Source: an uncultured Tenacibaculum sp.
GTDB lineage: Bacteria; Bacteroidota; Bacteroidia; Flavobacteriales; Flavobacteriaceae
Direction: 5' to 3'
Assembly (NCBI GenBank): GCA_947497895.1
Contig: CANMIL010000002.1
Coordinates: forward strand, 186,001-250,000
Length of the DNA stretch: 64,000 bases
Position 1 is the stretch's first letter. The number at the start of each line of letters is the position of its first letter. The notes beneath the pieces are model-generated. The model worked only from the letters and a program-made list of their open reading frames with translations, made no database searches and had not been told where the DNA came from. Below, one piece after another: positions 10,366 through 19,445 of this stretch. The translations under genes were made by a program, and so were the position numbers.

Positions 10366-10434
10366 CTCTTTATTTTTTTACTAACCCTAAAAATAAAGCA
10401 TTTATCACTATTTTCAATAATTGAGCTAGCGAAT

Positions 10435-10462
10435 TCAACACTCAACACTCAACATTCAACAC
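10435..10462. repeat. Tandem TCAACAC heptamers at the moeA 3' end
   Basis: Four tandem heptamers: TCAACAC, TCAACAC, TCAACAT, TCAACAC. They run over the moeA stop codon (10449-10451) and encode its last residues (SVEC). Read on the minus strand they are GTGTTGA units, the same word found inside the 27-bp repeats nearby. Confidence 0.8.
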
Positions 10463-11666
10463 TGCGATAGCTATATATTGGAAAAACACTTCCTTTTTTA
10501 TAAGTCAACTCATCTTGTTTAGGAAGCTCAATAAATCCATCGGCTTCAACTAAACTGGCTAAATCTCCTGAACCATTTCCTTTAACAGGTGTAGCAATTA
10601 ATTGTCCTTCTTTGGAAGATAATTTTACTTGTAAAAAATACGTTAAACTTGGTTTAAAGTCAACATCTTCGCTTAGTACGGCAGTCTTTATTGACTGATT
10701 CACATGAACACTTTTTGCATACCAAGGAGTGAAATAAACCATACAGTTTACATAGGTAGATATAGGGTTTCCAGGGAATGCGAATACAGCTGTGTTGTTT
10801 TTTTCAGGATTATCAATAACTCCCATCCAAAATGGCTTTCCGGGGCGTTGCGAAACTCTATGAAACAGTTTTTGAACACCTAGTTCAGACAATACTTCAG
10901 GTAGAAAATCGAATTTACCTTTACTCACAGCTCCACTAAAAATAAGTACATCACAGGTGTTTATATACTCAGCAATTTTTACTGATAATACTTCTTTGTT
11001 ATCAGTTAAATGAGCAGTTTCTGAAGGAATATTTAGTTTTTTAAGAAGAGAAACCAAAGTATATACATTGCTCTTTCTAATTTGATGAGCCAAAGGAGTT
11101 TGATCTATTTCAACCAACTCATCACCCGTAGAGATAATCATAACTTTTGGCTGTTTAGCAACTTTTACAGTGCTTTTACCAACCGTTGCTAATACACCTA
11201 TTTCTGCAGGAGAAATAACAGTGTTTTTATTGATTAAAACGGTATCTTTTGGTTTATCAGAACCCTGTGTGTGAATGTTCTGTCCTTCCTTAATTTGATC
11301 AACAGTTACCGTTGCCATTAGAGTTTCAATAGAAACATCTTCATAACGAATAACGGTGTCTGTATTGTTTGGAAGAATAGCTCCTGTCATTACTTCATAA
11401 CAATGCGCAGCATTTTCCATAGTTTCTTGAGGTGCTCCAGCCGGTTGCACACCTTCTATTTTAAAATCGCGAACTCCATATTCAAAAAACCGATAGTTGA
11501 TGGCAATTCCGTCCATGGCAACCCTGTTAAATGGAGGAAAATCTCTGTCGGCTATAATATCTTCTTTTAAAACTCTTCCAACAGATTCTAAAAAAGGAAT
11601 TTCTTCAATTCCAAAATCCTGGGTATGGTCTAATATGATTTTCTTAGCTTCTTCTGCTGTGATCAT
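10449..11666 (-). CDS. moeA: Molybdopterin molybdenumtransferase
   Basis: Inserts molybdate into adenylylated molybdopterin. The 405-residue protein has the standard four-domain MoeA order: N-terminal helix (ITAEEAKKIILDHT), substrate domain with RDFPPFNRVAMDGIAI, the MogA-like domain with ISTGDELVE and the GAVSKGKFDF loop, and the C-terminal beta domain with VFAFPGNPISTYVN before it. The final residues SVEC come from the tandem heptamer repeat. moaA lies upstream. MoaD, MoaE and MogA genes are not in this window. Confidence 0.96.
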   Translation of the reverse strand: MITAEEAKKIILDHTQDFGIEEIPFLESVGRVLKEDIIADRDFPPFNRVAMDGIAINYRFFEYGVRDFKIEGVQPAGAPQETMENAAHCYEVMTGAILPNNTDTVIRYEDVSIETLMATVTVDQIKEGQNIHTQGSDKPKDTVLINKNTVISPAEIGVLATVGKSTVKVAKQPKVMIISTGDELVEIDQTPLAHQIRKSNVYTLVSLLKKLNIPSETAHLTDNKEVLSVKIAEYINTCDVLIFSGAVSKGKFDFLPEVLSELGVQKLFHRVSQRPGKPFWMGVIDNPEKNNTAVFAFPGNPISTYVNCMVYFTPWYAKSVHVNQSIKTAVLSEDVDFKPSLTYFLQVKLSSKEGQLIATPVKGNGSGDLASLVEADGFIELPKQDELTYKKGSVFPIYSYRSVEC

Positions 11667-11680
11667 TGTTTAGTTATAAA

Positions 11681-11707
11681 TTTTTAGTGTTGAATTTTAA
11701 AGTTTTA
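11681..11707. repeat. 27-bp direct repeat, copy 2
   Basis: Exact copy of 9979-10005, located 15 bp upstream of the moeA start on the minus strand. Confidence 0.85.
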
Positions 11708-11865
11708 CACTTGTTTTTTGTGATGAAAATTCGAAACAAGTTCAAATAAATAAACCATTGAAAACGAATGTAAATTTAGTGTATTTATAAAAAAGTTTAT
11801 AACGAATAAGGGATTAGCTTTTTTATGGTTTAAGATGAGCATTTTAAAACAACTACTATAAGTTA

Positions 11866-12858
11866 TTAGCCACCAATAGTACTCATACTTTCTGAAACAT
11901 TTCCTTTTGTTCGATTGGCTTCTGCAACAAATCCGTTTTTGGGTTTTTCTTTTATTAGCGATAAAAACAATTCTTTTAAATCGTCATTACTAGCTCCTTT
12001 TCTAATAAAATCTCTGATGCTAAAAACTCCATCATCGAACAAGCAATTTTTGAGCGTTCCCGTTGAGGTAATTCTAATTCTATTACAATCATTACAAATG
12101 GTTCTGGTAAACGCAGGTATAATTCCTACAGAGCCTTTGAAATTCTCAACCTGAAAATTTCTTGAAGTAGAAGATTTTTTTACTGGAATTTCATGAATAG
12201 GATATTCAGATTGGATCTCTTCCAAAATTCTTTTAAAATTCCAATTTTCACCCAACTCACGTTGTCCACTACCATTAAAAGGCATTTCTTCGATAAAGCG
12301 AACCACAATGTTTTTATCTTCAGTGAGCTTTACAAAATCGTTAATTTCATTGGTGTTAAAACCTGATTGAACAACCACATTTAGTTTCAAGTTTAAATTA
12401 CTCTTTTCAAGAAGTTCAAAGGTTTGGTAAACTTCGGGAAACACATCTCTTCTTGTAATTTTATGAAATTTATCAGCTTGCAAGCTATCAATACTTAAGT
12501 TGATGTTTTTAACCTTTTTTAAACTCTCAATGGTGCTGATATGCTTTCTAATTAAAGCGCCGTTGGTAGTAATGTTAATGGTATCTAATAAGTCATTGAA
12601 CGAGAGCATTTCTAAAAACTTTACGAAATCTTTTCTTACAAAAGGTTCGCCACCCGTTAATCGAACTTTACGAACACCTAATTCAGTTAGTACTCGAATA
12701 ATTCGGTACATTTCTTTATAGGTTAATAATTCCTTTCTGGGAACAATATCAATACCATGAGCAGGCATACAATATTGGCAACGTAAATTACAACGATCGG
12801 TAACTGCCAATCGAACATAGGTAATCTGACGTCCAAAGCTATCAATAAGTTGCTGCAT
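11866..12858 (-). CDS. moaA: GTP 3',8-cyclase (radical SAM)
   Basis: First step of molybdopterin synthesis. The 330 residues hold both iron-sulfur sites: the radical-SAM cluster CNLRCQYCMP at about residues 23-32, and the C-terminal cluster from CNDCNRIRIT plus a downstream Cys (LKNCLF). RLTGGEPFVRKD is the SAM-binding GGEP motif. The protein ends in the Gly-Gly tail (STIGG) needed for activity in known MoaA. It lies 70 bp downstream of the MutS-like gene and may have its own promoter. Confidence 0.97.
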   Translation of the reverse strand: MQQLIDSFGRQITYVRLAVTDRCNLRCQYCMPAHGIDIVPRKELLTYKEMYRIIRVLTELGVRKVRLTGGEPFVRKDFVKFLEMLSFNDLLDTINITTNGALIRKHISTIESLKKVKNINLSIDSLQADKFHKITRRDVFPEVYQTFELLEKSNLNLKLNVVVQSGFNTNEINDFVKLTEDKNIVVRFIEEMPFNGSGQRELGENWNFKRILEEIQSEYPIHEIPVKKSSTSRNFQVENFKGSVGIIPAFTRTICNDCNRIRITSTGTLKNCLFDDGVFSIRDFIRKGASNDDLKELFLSLIKEKPKNGFVAEANRTKGNVSESMSTIGG

Positions 12859-12863
12859 GTTAA

Positions 12864-12871
12864 CAAAGGTA
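12864..12871 (-). promoter_or_regulatory. Candidate -7 box for moaA, very close to ATG
   Basis: TACCTTTG on the minus strand matches TAnnTTTG and ends five bases before the moaA ATG. If used, the mRNA would be nearly leaderless. Confidence 0.4.
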
Positions 12872-12928
12872 AGGAATTCAAAAACTAGTTGTTTCTAAAT
12901 AACTGTTAATTGCTCATGAACAATAGAA

Positions 12929-14701
12929 TTACACAATTTCCATTTTTTGAAGTAAAAAGGAAGCGTTCATGTTTTTGCAAACGCCATTTTTCATTTTATA
13001 ATCGAAAAACAACTCATTATTTACAATTTCAGCATCAAAATAATAGTTCCGAATTTGTTCATATTCGTCCGCTAATTCGCATAAACTAACATCATGAGTA
13101 GCAATAATTCCGGTTGATTTCGACTTAGTTAATTTTTCAATAAACTGTTTCGAGCCAATGGCTTTGTCTTTACTATTTGTTCCTTTTAATATTTCATCCA
13201 GAATAATGAAGTAGGTATCTTCTTTAATTTCATCAACAATAAATTTCAGTCTTTTTAATTCAGAATAAAAGTAAGATTCGTCATCGGTTAACGAATCCGA
13301 AGTACGCATACTGGTAATCAGTTTTATTGGAGAATATTTAAAAGTATTTGCACATACAGGCAGACCGCAATTCGCCATAATTATGGATAAAGAAACCGTA
13401 CGTAAAAAAGTACTTTTTCCAGCCATATTTGCTCCAGTTACAATAAAAAACTCCTCATTATTCATAGAAAAGTCATTGTCCACTCTATTGGTAACTTTTA
13501 AAAGAGGGTGACCTAAGTTGACAGCTTCAATAGTTTGAAGTTCGTTCTTAATGGTTGGGAAGGTATACTTTGGATGATTAAAAACGAAGTTAGCTAAAGA
13601 GTTATACGCATCGAAAAAGTCTACCACATGAAACCAGTTATCAACAACATCTTTGTAAGTTGTTATCCATTTTTCAGTTTTTGAAGCATTGTTAACATCC
13701 CATAAAAACAATCCATTTCCAACAATAGCTATCAGTAGATTATTTCGTTGATCGAAGGCATTTAAGATATTTGAAAACTCTTTAAAAATTGCTGAGGCTT
13801 TTTTCTCTTTGGCTGTAATTGCTGATTGTTTTTTATGTAAAAGTTCAGCTTTAAAGTTTTCAGTTTCTATTTGTTCTAGTAGTAAATAATATTGTTTGAA
13901 AACATCCTTGGCATTGCTTGCTGAGGTGTATAGGTACTGTGTCTTTTTGAAATATATCATTGTGATTCCTAATCCAACGAAGAACCAAGTTGTAATGATT
14001 GAAAAAGGAGCGATTCCGAATGAAACTAAAGCAATAAGAAGTAACGAAATAACAGAGAAAATCTTCGGAAGTATTTGAAGGAAACTAGGGAGTTTCGATT
14101 CAAAATTTTCAATCCAATTAGAAATATTTGAAGTTTGTTTTTGCGTTGGTGAAACTAATTTAGCTAAAGTGGTAAAGTTTTCTCTCCAAATTGATTTCTC
14201 AGAAAGCTCGTTTAAAGCTTCTTGTCGCTCTTCAATTTTGTTGATATTATTTGCAGTAAGTAATGAGGCTAAAAGCTCTTTTCCTCTTACTGTTGCAGTT
14301 CTGTTTAAATATTGAAAAAAGGAACCTCTACCGAATAAATCAACATCATTACTGTAATGATGTAAAGGCTCTATAAATTCTTCTCCATCTGGTCTTTCGG
14401 AAAAATCACCATTTAAAATTGAAATCTCCGTTTCGTTAAATGAAACCTTTAAACGGAGTAAGTTTCTTTTTTCTTTTAAGTTTTGATGTTTAACCACCAA
14501 AAATCCGAAAATTAAAACTCCAACACCACCAATAATTAAAGGAGTATAGGGAGTTTGAAACGTAAAATAAACACCCAAAATCAAACAAGAAAAAACGATA
14601 AAACGAAAAATTCGAATCGTATTGATCGTTTTATTTAGTTTCTTCAGATTTAGCTTATGTGCTTCAAGTTGATTTGAATAAAAGTTATGTAGTTCTTCCA
14701 T
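12929..14701 (-). CDS. Membrane-associated MutS-family ATPase
   Basis: The C-terminal third is a MutS-type ABC ATPase: Walker A TGANMAGKSTFLRTVS, Walker B YFIILDEILKGTNSKD, and H-loop IATHDVSLCEL. The core/lever region precedes it (RTATVRGKELLASLL is the clamp start). The mismatch-recognition domain of true MutS is absent at 590 residues. Two hydrophobic segments near the N-terminus and two near residues 215-260 suggest membrane anchoring. This is a Bacteroidetes MutS-like family whose role is, to my knowledge, not settled. Divergent from uvrC across a 102-bp gap, upstream of moaA. Confidence 0.85.
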   Translation of the reverse strand: MEELHNFYSNQLEAHKLNLKKLNKTINTIRIFRFIVFSCLILGVYFTFQTPYTPLIIGGVGVLIFGFLVVKHQNLKEKRNLLRLKVSFNETEISILNGDFSERPDGEEFIEPLHHYSNDVDLFGRGSFFQYLNRTATVRGKELLASLLTANNINKIEERQEALNELSEKSIWRENFTTLAKLVSPTQKQTSNISNWIENFESKLPSFLQILPKIFSVISLLLIALVSFGIAPFSIITTWFFVGLGITMIYFKKTQYLYTSASNAKDVFKQYYLLLEQIETENFKAELLHKKQSAITAKEKKASAIFKEFSNILNAFDQRNNLLIAIVGNGLFLWDVNNASKTEKWITTYKDVVDNWFHVVDFFDAYNSLANFVFNHPKYTFPTIKNELQTIEAVNLGHPLLKVTNRVDNDFSMNNEEFFIVTGANMAGKSTFLRTVSLSIIMANCGLPVCANTFKYSPIKLITSMRTSDSLTDDESYFYSELKRLKFIVDEIKEDTYFIILDEILKGTNSKDKAIGSKQFIEKLTKSKSTGIIATHDVSLCELADEYEQIRNYYFDAEIVNNELFFDYKMKNGVCKNMNASFLLQKMEIV

Positions 14702-14791
14702 CTGCTAAAAAACAATAAAAGTACGAGTTTATCCCCATTTTTATTGAGTAAAATACAGAAAATAATATAATGCTATGTTTTGAGAAAATCG

Positions 14792-14799
14792 TATTTTTG
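14792..14799 (+). promoter_or_regulatory. Candidate -7 box for uvrC, leaderless position
   Basis: TATTTTTG matches TAnnTTTG and ends four bases before the uvrC ATG at 14804, predicting a start at or next to the ATG. Confidence 0.45.
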
Positions 14800-14803
14800 A
14801 TGT

Positions 14804-16606
14804 ATGCCGACAACTTTAGAGCTTCAAATAAAAACCCTGCCCAATTCACCAGGAGTCTATCAGTATTTCGATAGGGATGATGTAATCATTTACGTTGGAA
14901 AAGCGAAGAATTTAAAGAAGAGAGTTTCGTCTTATTTTACCAAAAATCATGAAAATGGTAAAACTAGAATTCTCGTAAGAAAAATTGTTAGAATTGAGCA
15001 TATTGTTGTTGATACTGAAACAGATGCACTTTTACTAGAAAACAATCTTATAAAGAAATACAAACCTCGGTATAATGTTCTTTTAAAGGATGATAAATCG
15101 TATCCTTGGCTTTGTATTAAGAAAGAGCGTTTTCCAAGAATTTTCTCAACAAGAAGAGTTATCAAAGATGGATCAGAATACTTTGGTCCTTATACCAATG
15201 TACGTACTGTAAATGCGTTGTTGGATCTTATTAAAGAATTGTATACACTGCGTACTTGTAACTACGATTTGCATGAAACAAAGATCAATGCAGATAAGTA
15301 TAAAGTTTGTTTGGAATATCATTTAGGAAACTGCAAAGGTCCCTGTGAAGGAATGCAAACGGAAGAAAGTTACATGAATGATATTCGAGCGATTAGAAAT
15401 ATTATTAAAGGTAATTTTAAGGAGAGTATTGAGCAATTTCATAACATTATGATGGAATTTGCAACGGATATGAAATTTGAAGAGGCTCAAAAAATTAAGG
15501 AGAAAATAGGATCATTACAAAATTATCAGGCGAAGTCTACTATTGTAAATCCGTCGATAAATAACGTTGATGTTTTTTCGATTATTTCTGATGAAACTCA
15601 TGGATATGCCAACTTCTTCAAAATTATGAATGGCGCTATTGTACAGTCTTATACTACAGAAATAAAGAAGAAGCTGGAAGAAAGTGATAAAGATTTATTG
15701 GAGTTATTTATTGTAGAAACTAGAAATAGATTTAATTCTTTATCAAGAGAAATTTATGTTCCTTTTGAAGTCGATTTAGGTGATAAAATAAAAGTAACGG
15801 TTCCAAAACTTGGTGATAAAAAGCGTATTGTTGAGCTTTCTGAAAGAAATGCGAAGTATTACAGACAAGAACAATTCAAGCAAATAAAAATTGTTGATCC
15901 TGATCGTCATGTTAAGAGAATCATGGCGCAAATGCAAAAAGACCTTAGATTGGGATCAGAACCTCGTCATATTGAGTGTTTTGATAACTCCAATATTCAG
16001 GGAACCAACCCTGTAGCGGCATGTGTTGTTTTTAAAGATGGAAAACCAAGTAAAAAAGACTATCGTCATTTCAATATTAAAACTGTGGAAGGACCAGATG
16101 ATTTTGCTTCAATGGAAGAGGTAGTGTACAGGCGATATAAACGTTTGTTAGAAGAAGAGAAACCATTGCCGCAACTTATTGTTATTGATGGAGGAAAAGG
16201 TCAACTTTCATCAGCTTTAAAAAGTTTAGATGCTCTTGAGTTAAGAGGAAAAATAGCAATTATTGGTATTGCGAAACGTTTGGAGGAAATTTATTATCCA
16301 GGTGATAGTATTCCTTTGTATTTGGATAAAAAGTCGGAAACTCTTAAAATTATTCAGTATTTACGAAATGAGGCGCACCGCTTTGGAATTACTTTCCACA
16401 GGAACAAAAGAAGTAAAAGTGCTATCCAGTCAGAATTAGAACAAATTCCTGATGTTGGTAAACAAACAATAACAAATTTATTACGTAAATTTAAATCAGC
16501 TAAACGAGTAAAAAGTGCTAGTTTTGAGGAATTAAAGGAAGTGGTAGGTTTTTCAAGAGCACAAAAGATCTATCAATATTATCATAAAGATCAAACTCTA
16601 AACTAG
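14804..16606 (+). CDS. uvrC: Excinuclease ABC subunit C
   Basis: Nuclease subunit of nucleotide excision repair; makes both incisions around a lesion bound by UvrB. Domains in order: GIY-YIG nuclease (GVYQYFDRDDVIIYVGKAK, residues about 16-35), Cys-rich segment (CNYD, CLEYHLGNCKGPC), UVR motif (FEEAQKIKEKIGSLQ, near residue 230), the RNase H-like 5' nuclease (ECFDNSNIQG, VIDGGKGQ) and a C-terminal helix-hairpin-helix pair (IPDVGKQTITNLL). At 600 residues it has normal length. Confidence 0.97.
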   Translation: MPTTLELQIKTLPNSPGVYQYFDRDDVIIYVGKAKNLKKRVSSYFTKNHENGKTRILVRKIVRIEHIVVDTETDALLLENNLIKKYKPRYNVLLKDDKSYPWLCIKKERFPRIFSTRRVIKDGSEYFGPYTNVRTVNALLDLIKELYTLRTCNYDLHETKINADKYKVCLEYHLGNCKGPCEGMQTEESYMNDIRAIRNIIKGNFKESIEQFHNIMMEFATDMKFEEAQKIKEKIGSLQNYQAKSTIVNPSINNVDVFSIISDETHGYANFFKIMNGAIVQSYTTEIKKKLEESDKDLLELFIVETRNRFNSLSREIYVPFEVDLGDKIKVTVPKLGDKKRIVELSERNAKYYRQEQFKQIKIVDPDRHVKRIMAQMQKDLRLGSEPRHIECFDNSNIQGTNPVAACVVFKDGKPSKKDYRHFNIKTVEGPDDFASMEEVVYRRYKRLLEEEKPLPQLIVIDGGKGQLSSALKSLDALELRGKIAIIGIAKRLEEIYYPGDSIPLYLDKKSETLKIIQYLRNEAHRFGITFHRNKRSKSAIQSELEQIPDVGKQTITNLLRKFKSAKRVKSASFEELKEVVGFSRAQKIYQYYHKDQTLN

Positions 16607-16782
16607 AATCGGTAAATCGCTTACCGAAAAATTAATACATCTGTTACCCCTTATATTACGCATTAGTAAATAATAATTTTAAAAGAATGTGCGAATATGT
16701 TAAAACCTTAAGAGAGTATATTACTTCTTAATTTTTTAGCGTTAGGTTAGCATCTTCTTAATAAGAAAGTGAAAACGAACAT

Positions 16783-18984
16783 ATGAAAAAGCTATTATTT
16801 TTTTTAATGGCTCCGATAATGCTATTTGCACAAGAACAACCAAAAGTTGGATTAGTTTTAAGTGGAGGTGGAGCTAAGGGTTTTGCCCATGTAGGGGTAT
16901 TAAATGAGCTTGAAAAAGCTGGATTGCGAATCGATCATATTGGAGGAACTAGTATGGGAGCCATTGTTGGTGGTTTGTACGCCTCTGGTTATTCTCCTGA
17001 TCAAATCGAAAAAGTTATAAAAGAGGCCGATTTTATGAAATTACTTCAAGATGAAGTAAGCAGAGAAGCGAAACCTTTTTTTATAAAGCAACACGGTGAA
17101 AAATATGCGGTTACTTTGCCTATTAAAAATGGAAGTGTGGGATTACCTTTGGGTTTATCTAGAGGTCAAAATGTACTCAATTTTTTAACAGAATTATTAG
17201 CTCCAGTTGATGAAGTTACTGACTTTTCAGAACTACCGATTCCATTTTATTGTATTGGAACCAATATAGAAACTGGTGAAGAAGTGGTTCTTGAAAAAGG
17301 GTCTTTAGCTTTAGCTTTGAGAGCAAGTGGAGCCTTTCCTTCGTTGTTAAATCCTGTTGATATTGATGGTCAATTATTAGTTGATGGGGGAGTTGTAAAT
17401 AACTTCCCAGTAGACATTATGAAAACAAAAGATGTTGATATAATTATAGGAGTGAATGTACAAGGGCAACTTTTAAAAAGAGAAGAGTTATCTTCAGTAG
17501 CCTCTGTTTTACTTCAAATAATTAATTTTCAGATGTATCGTAAATCTGATGAACAAGCCATGCTTCTTGATTTCAATTTAGAACCTAATATTTTAGAATA
17601 TAGCGTTATTTCTTTTGATAAAAAGAAAGAAATTATTGGAGAAGGAACAAGAGTTGCTAAACCCAATAAGTTTGTTTTTGATAGTATTGCGAAACTTCAG
17701 AAAATAAAGAAGAAACGTCCTCAAATTACCCTAAAGAGTAAAAGGTTTTTGGTTGATAGGATTATTATAAAAGGGAATAAAAATTATACAGATAACTATG
17801 TTTTAGGTAAACTGCAACTTGAAGAAGGAGATAGTACTTCTTATAAAGATATTTCAAGAAAAATAAGCTCTTTATCTGCAACGAATAATTTTGAAAGAAT
17901 TGATTATCATTTTCAAAAATCGTTTTCTGGTAAAAAGCTAGAATTAAAAGTGAAGGAAGACCCTGTAAAATCATATGTTCGCTTCGGTATTCATTATGAC
18001 TTACTATATAAAACAGCCGTTCTTTTAAATTATAACCACAGAAAATTACTTATGCAAAATGATGAGTTCAATTTCGATGTGGGAATCGGTGATCGCATTC
18101 GATATAGGATGGATTATTTTATTGATAATGGATTGATACCTAGTTATGGTTTTACCTCTAGTTATAATTCATTTAAGAGCTCAATTCTTTTTAAAAATGA
18201 TTTAATTAATAGACTTAATATTAAGTATACTGATTTTACCAATGCTTTTTATATTCAAACAACAATAGATAAAAAGTTTGCCTTTGGAATTGGACTTGAA
18301 AATAAGAAGATAAAGATTTCTTCAGATACCTTTCTGACTAATGAAGAAGAAACGGTGTTTGATAATAGTAACTATGTAAATGCTTATTCTTTCTTAAAAT
18401 TAGACACCTACAATAAAAAAGTTTACCCAACGGATGGATATTTTGCCAATGTGGGTTTTAAATGGTTTATTTGGTCCGATAGAAATAAACGTATTGATGA
18501 ACTTATATTAGATAGTAGTGAGTTTAATCAGTTTTCTCAGTTATCAGGAACCATTGGATTTGCCAAGTCTTTTTTAGATGATAAATTAACCTTTCAATAC
18601 ACAGGTGAAGGTGGATTTACATTGGGGAAAGAAGGATCTGAGGTTTTCGATTTTAGATTAGGAGGGTATAACCAAAACTATGTGAATAATTTTGTTCCTT
18701 TTTATGGTTATGATACCGCTGAATTAGGGAATCAAACTTTTGTGAAGTCTGAATTTAATTTTAGGTATAATGTTTACAAAAATCACTACGCTACGTTTAT
18801 AGCAAACTATGCACGCGTTGAGCATGATGTTTTTAAGGATGGAAAACTATTTGATAATACCAAATCAGGTTATGCTCTGGGATATGGGTTGAGTACTTTT
18901 ATTGGACCTATCGAATTAAAATACTCATGGTCACCTGACCATAAAGAAAAATATTGGTTGTTTAATTTAGGTTTTTGGTTCTAG
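16783..18984 (+). CDS. Patatin-like phospholipase with POTRA and outer-membrane barrel
   Basis: Domains in order: signal peptide (MKKLLFFLMAPIMLFAQ); patatin lipase (residues about 22-220) with oxyanion loop SGGGAKGFAHVG, nucleophile motif GTSMGA and catalytic Asp in DGGVVNN; one POTRA-like domain (RFLVDRIIIKGNKNYTDNYV, about residues 325-395); then a long beta-rich region ending LFNLGFWF, an aromatic C-terminus typical of barrels. This is the type Vd autotransporter (PlpD/FplA) layout, so the lipase is probably displayed outside. Whether it is released cannot be told. The GNAT gene follows after two bases. Confidence 0.92.
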   Translation: MKKLLFFLMAPIMLFAQEQPKVGLVLSGGGAKGFAHVGVLNELEKAGLRIDHIGGTSMGAIVGGLYASGYSPDQIEKVIKEADFMKLLQDEVSREAKPFFIKQHGEKYAVTLPIKNGSVGLPLGLSRGQNVLNFLTELLAPVDEVTDFSELPIPFYCIGTNIETGEEVVLEKGSLALALRASGAFPSLLNPVDIDGQLLVDGGVVNNFPVDIMKTKDVDIIIGVNVQGQLLKREELSSVASVLLQIINFQMYRKSDEQAMLLDFNLEPNILEYSVISFDKKKEIIGEGTRVAKPNKFVFDSIAKLQKIKKKRPQITLKSKRFLVDRIIIKGNKNYTDNYVLGKLQLEEGDSTSYKDISRKISSLSATNNFERIDYHFQKSFSGKKLELKVKEDPVKSYVRFGIHYDLLYKTAVLLNYNHRKLLMQNDEFNFDVGIGDRIRYRMDYFIDNGLIPSYGFTSSYNSFKSSILFKNDLINRLNIKYTDFTNAFYIQTTIDKKFAFGIGLENKKIKISSDTFLTNEEETVFDNSNYVNAYSFLKLDTYNKKVYPTDGYFANVGFKWFIWSDRNKRIDELILDSSEFNQFSQLSGTIGFAKSFLDDKLTFQYTGEGGFTLGKEGSEVFDFRLGGYNQNYVNNFVPFYGYDTAELGNQTFVKSEFNFRYNVYKNHYATFIANYARVEHDVFKDGKLFDNTKSGYALGYGLSTFIGPIELKYSWSPDHKEKYWLFNLGFWF

Positions 18985-18986
18985 AA

Positions 18987-19436
18987 ATGAAAATTGTAAA
19001 GGTTAAAGAAAATGATTCTATTTTACTGACACAGTTAACCATTCGTTCTAAAGATTATTGGAACTATGGAGAAGAGCAAATCGCCAAATGGGAAGAAAAC
19101 CTCAAAATTTCTTCAAAATATATTAACGAAAATCATGTTTTCAAATTAATTGAAACGGATACCATTATAGGTTTTTATGCTTTCGAAATTATAAACGAAG
19201 AACAAGTAAAATTGAACTTTTTATTTATTGAACCTGAGTTTATAGGAAAGGGGCATGGAAAAATACTTTTAAATGATTTTATACATCGGATAAAAAATAA
19301 CGGCTTTAAAAAAGCATTCCTCGATGCCGATCCAAATGCTGAAAAATTTTATAAACGTAATGGATTTAAATCAATTGGAAAGATAGAAAGCTCTATTAAA
19401 AATAGGTTTCTACCCATCATGGAAATGGAATTATAA
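18987..19436 (+). CDS. GNAT family N-acetyltransferase
   Basis: A 149-residue single-domain acetyltransferase. The acetyl-CoA loop is IGKGHGKILL near residue 89, and the C-terminal strand signature is AEKFYKRNGFKSIG. The ORF track starts at 18975 inside the patatin gene; I chose the ATG at 18987 (MKIVKVKEND), two bases after the upstream stop, because it begins the fold directly. The spacing implies cotranscription with the patatin gene. Substrate unknown. Confidence 0.85.
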   Translation: MKIVKVKENDSILLTQLTIRSKDYWNYGEEQIAKWEENLKISSKYINENHVFKLIETDTIIGFYAFEIINEEQVKLNFLFIEPEFIGKGHGKILLNDFIHRIKNNGFKKAFLDADPNAEKFYKRNGFKSIGKIESSIKNRFLPIMEMEL

Positions 19437-19445
19437 ATAATACTC

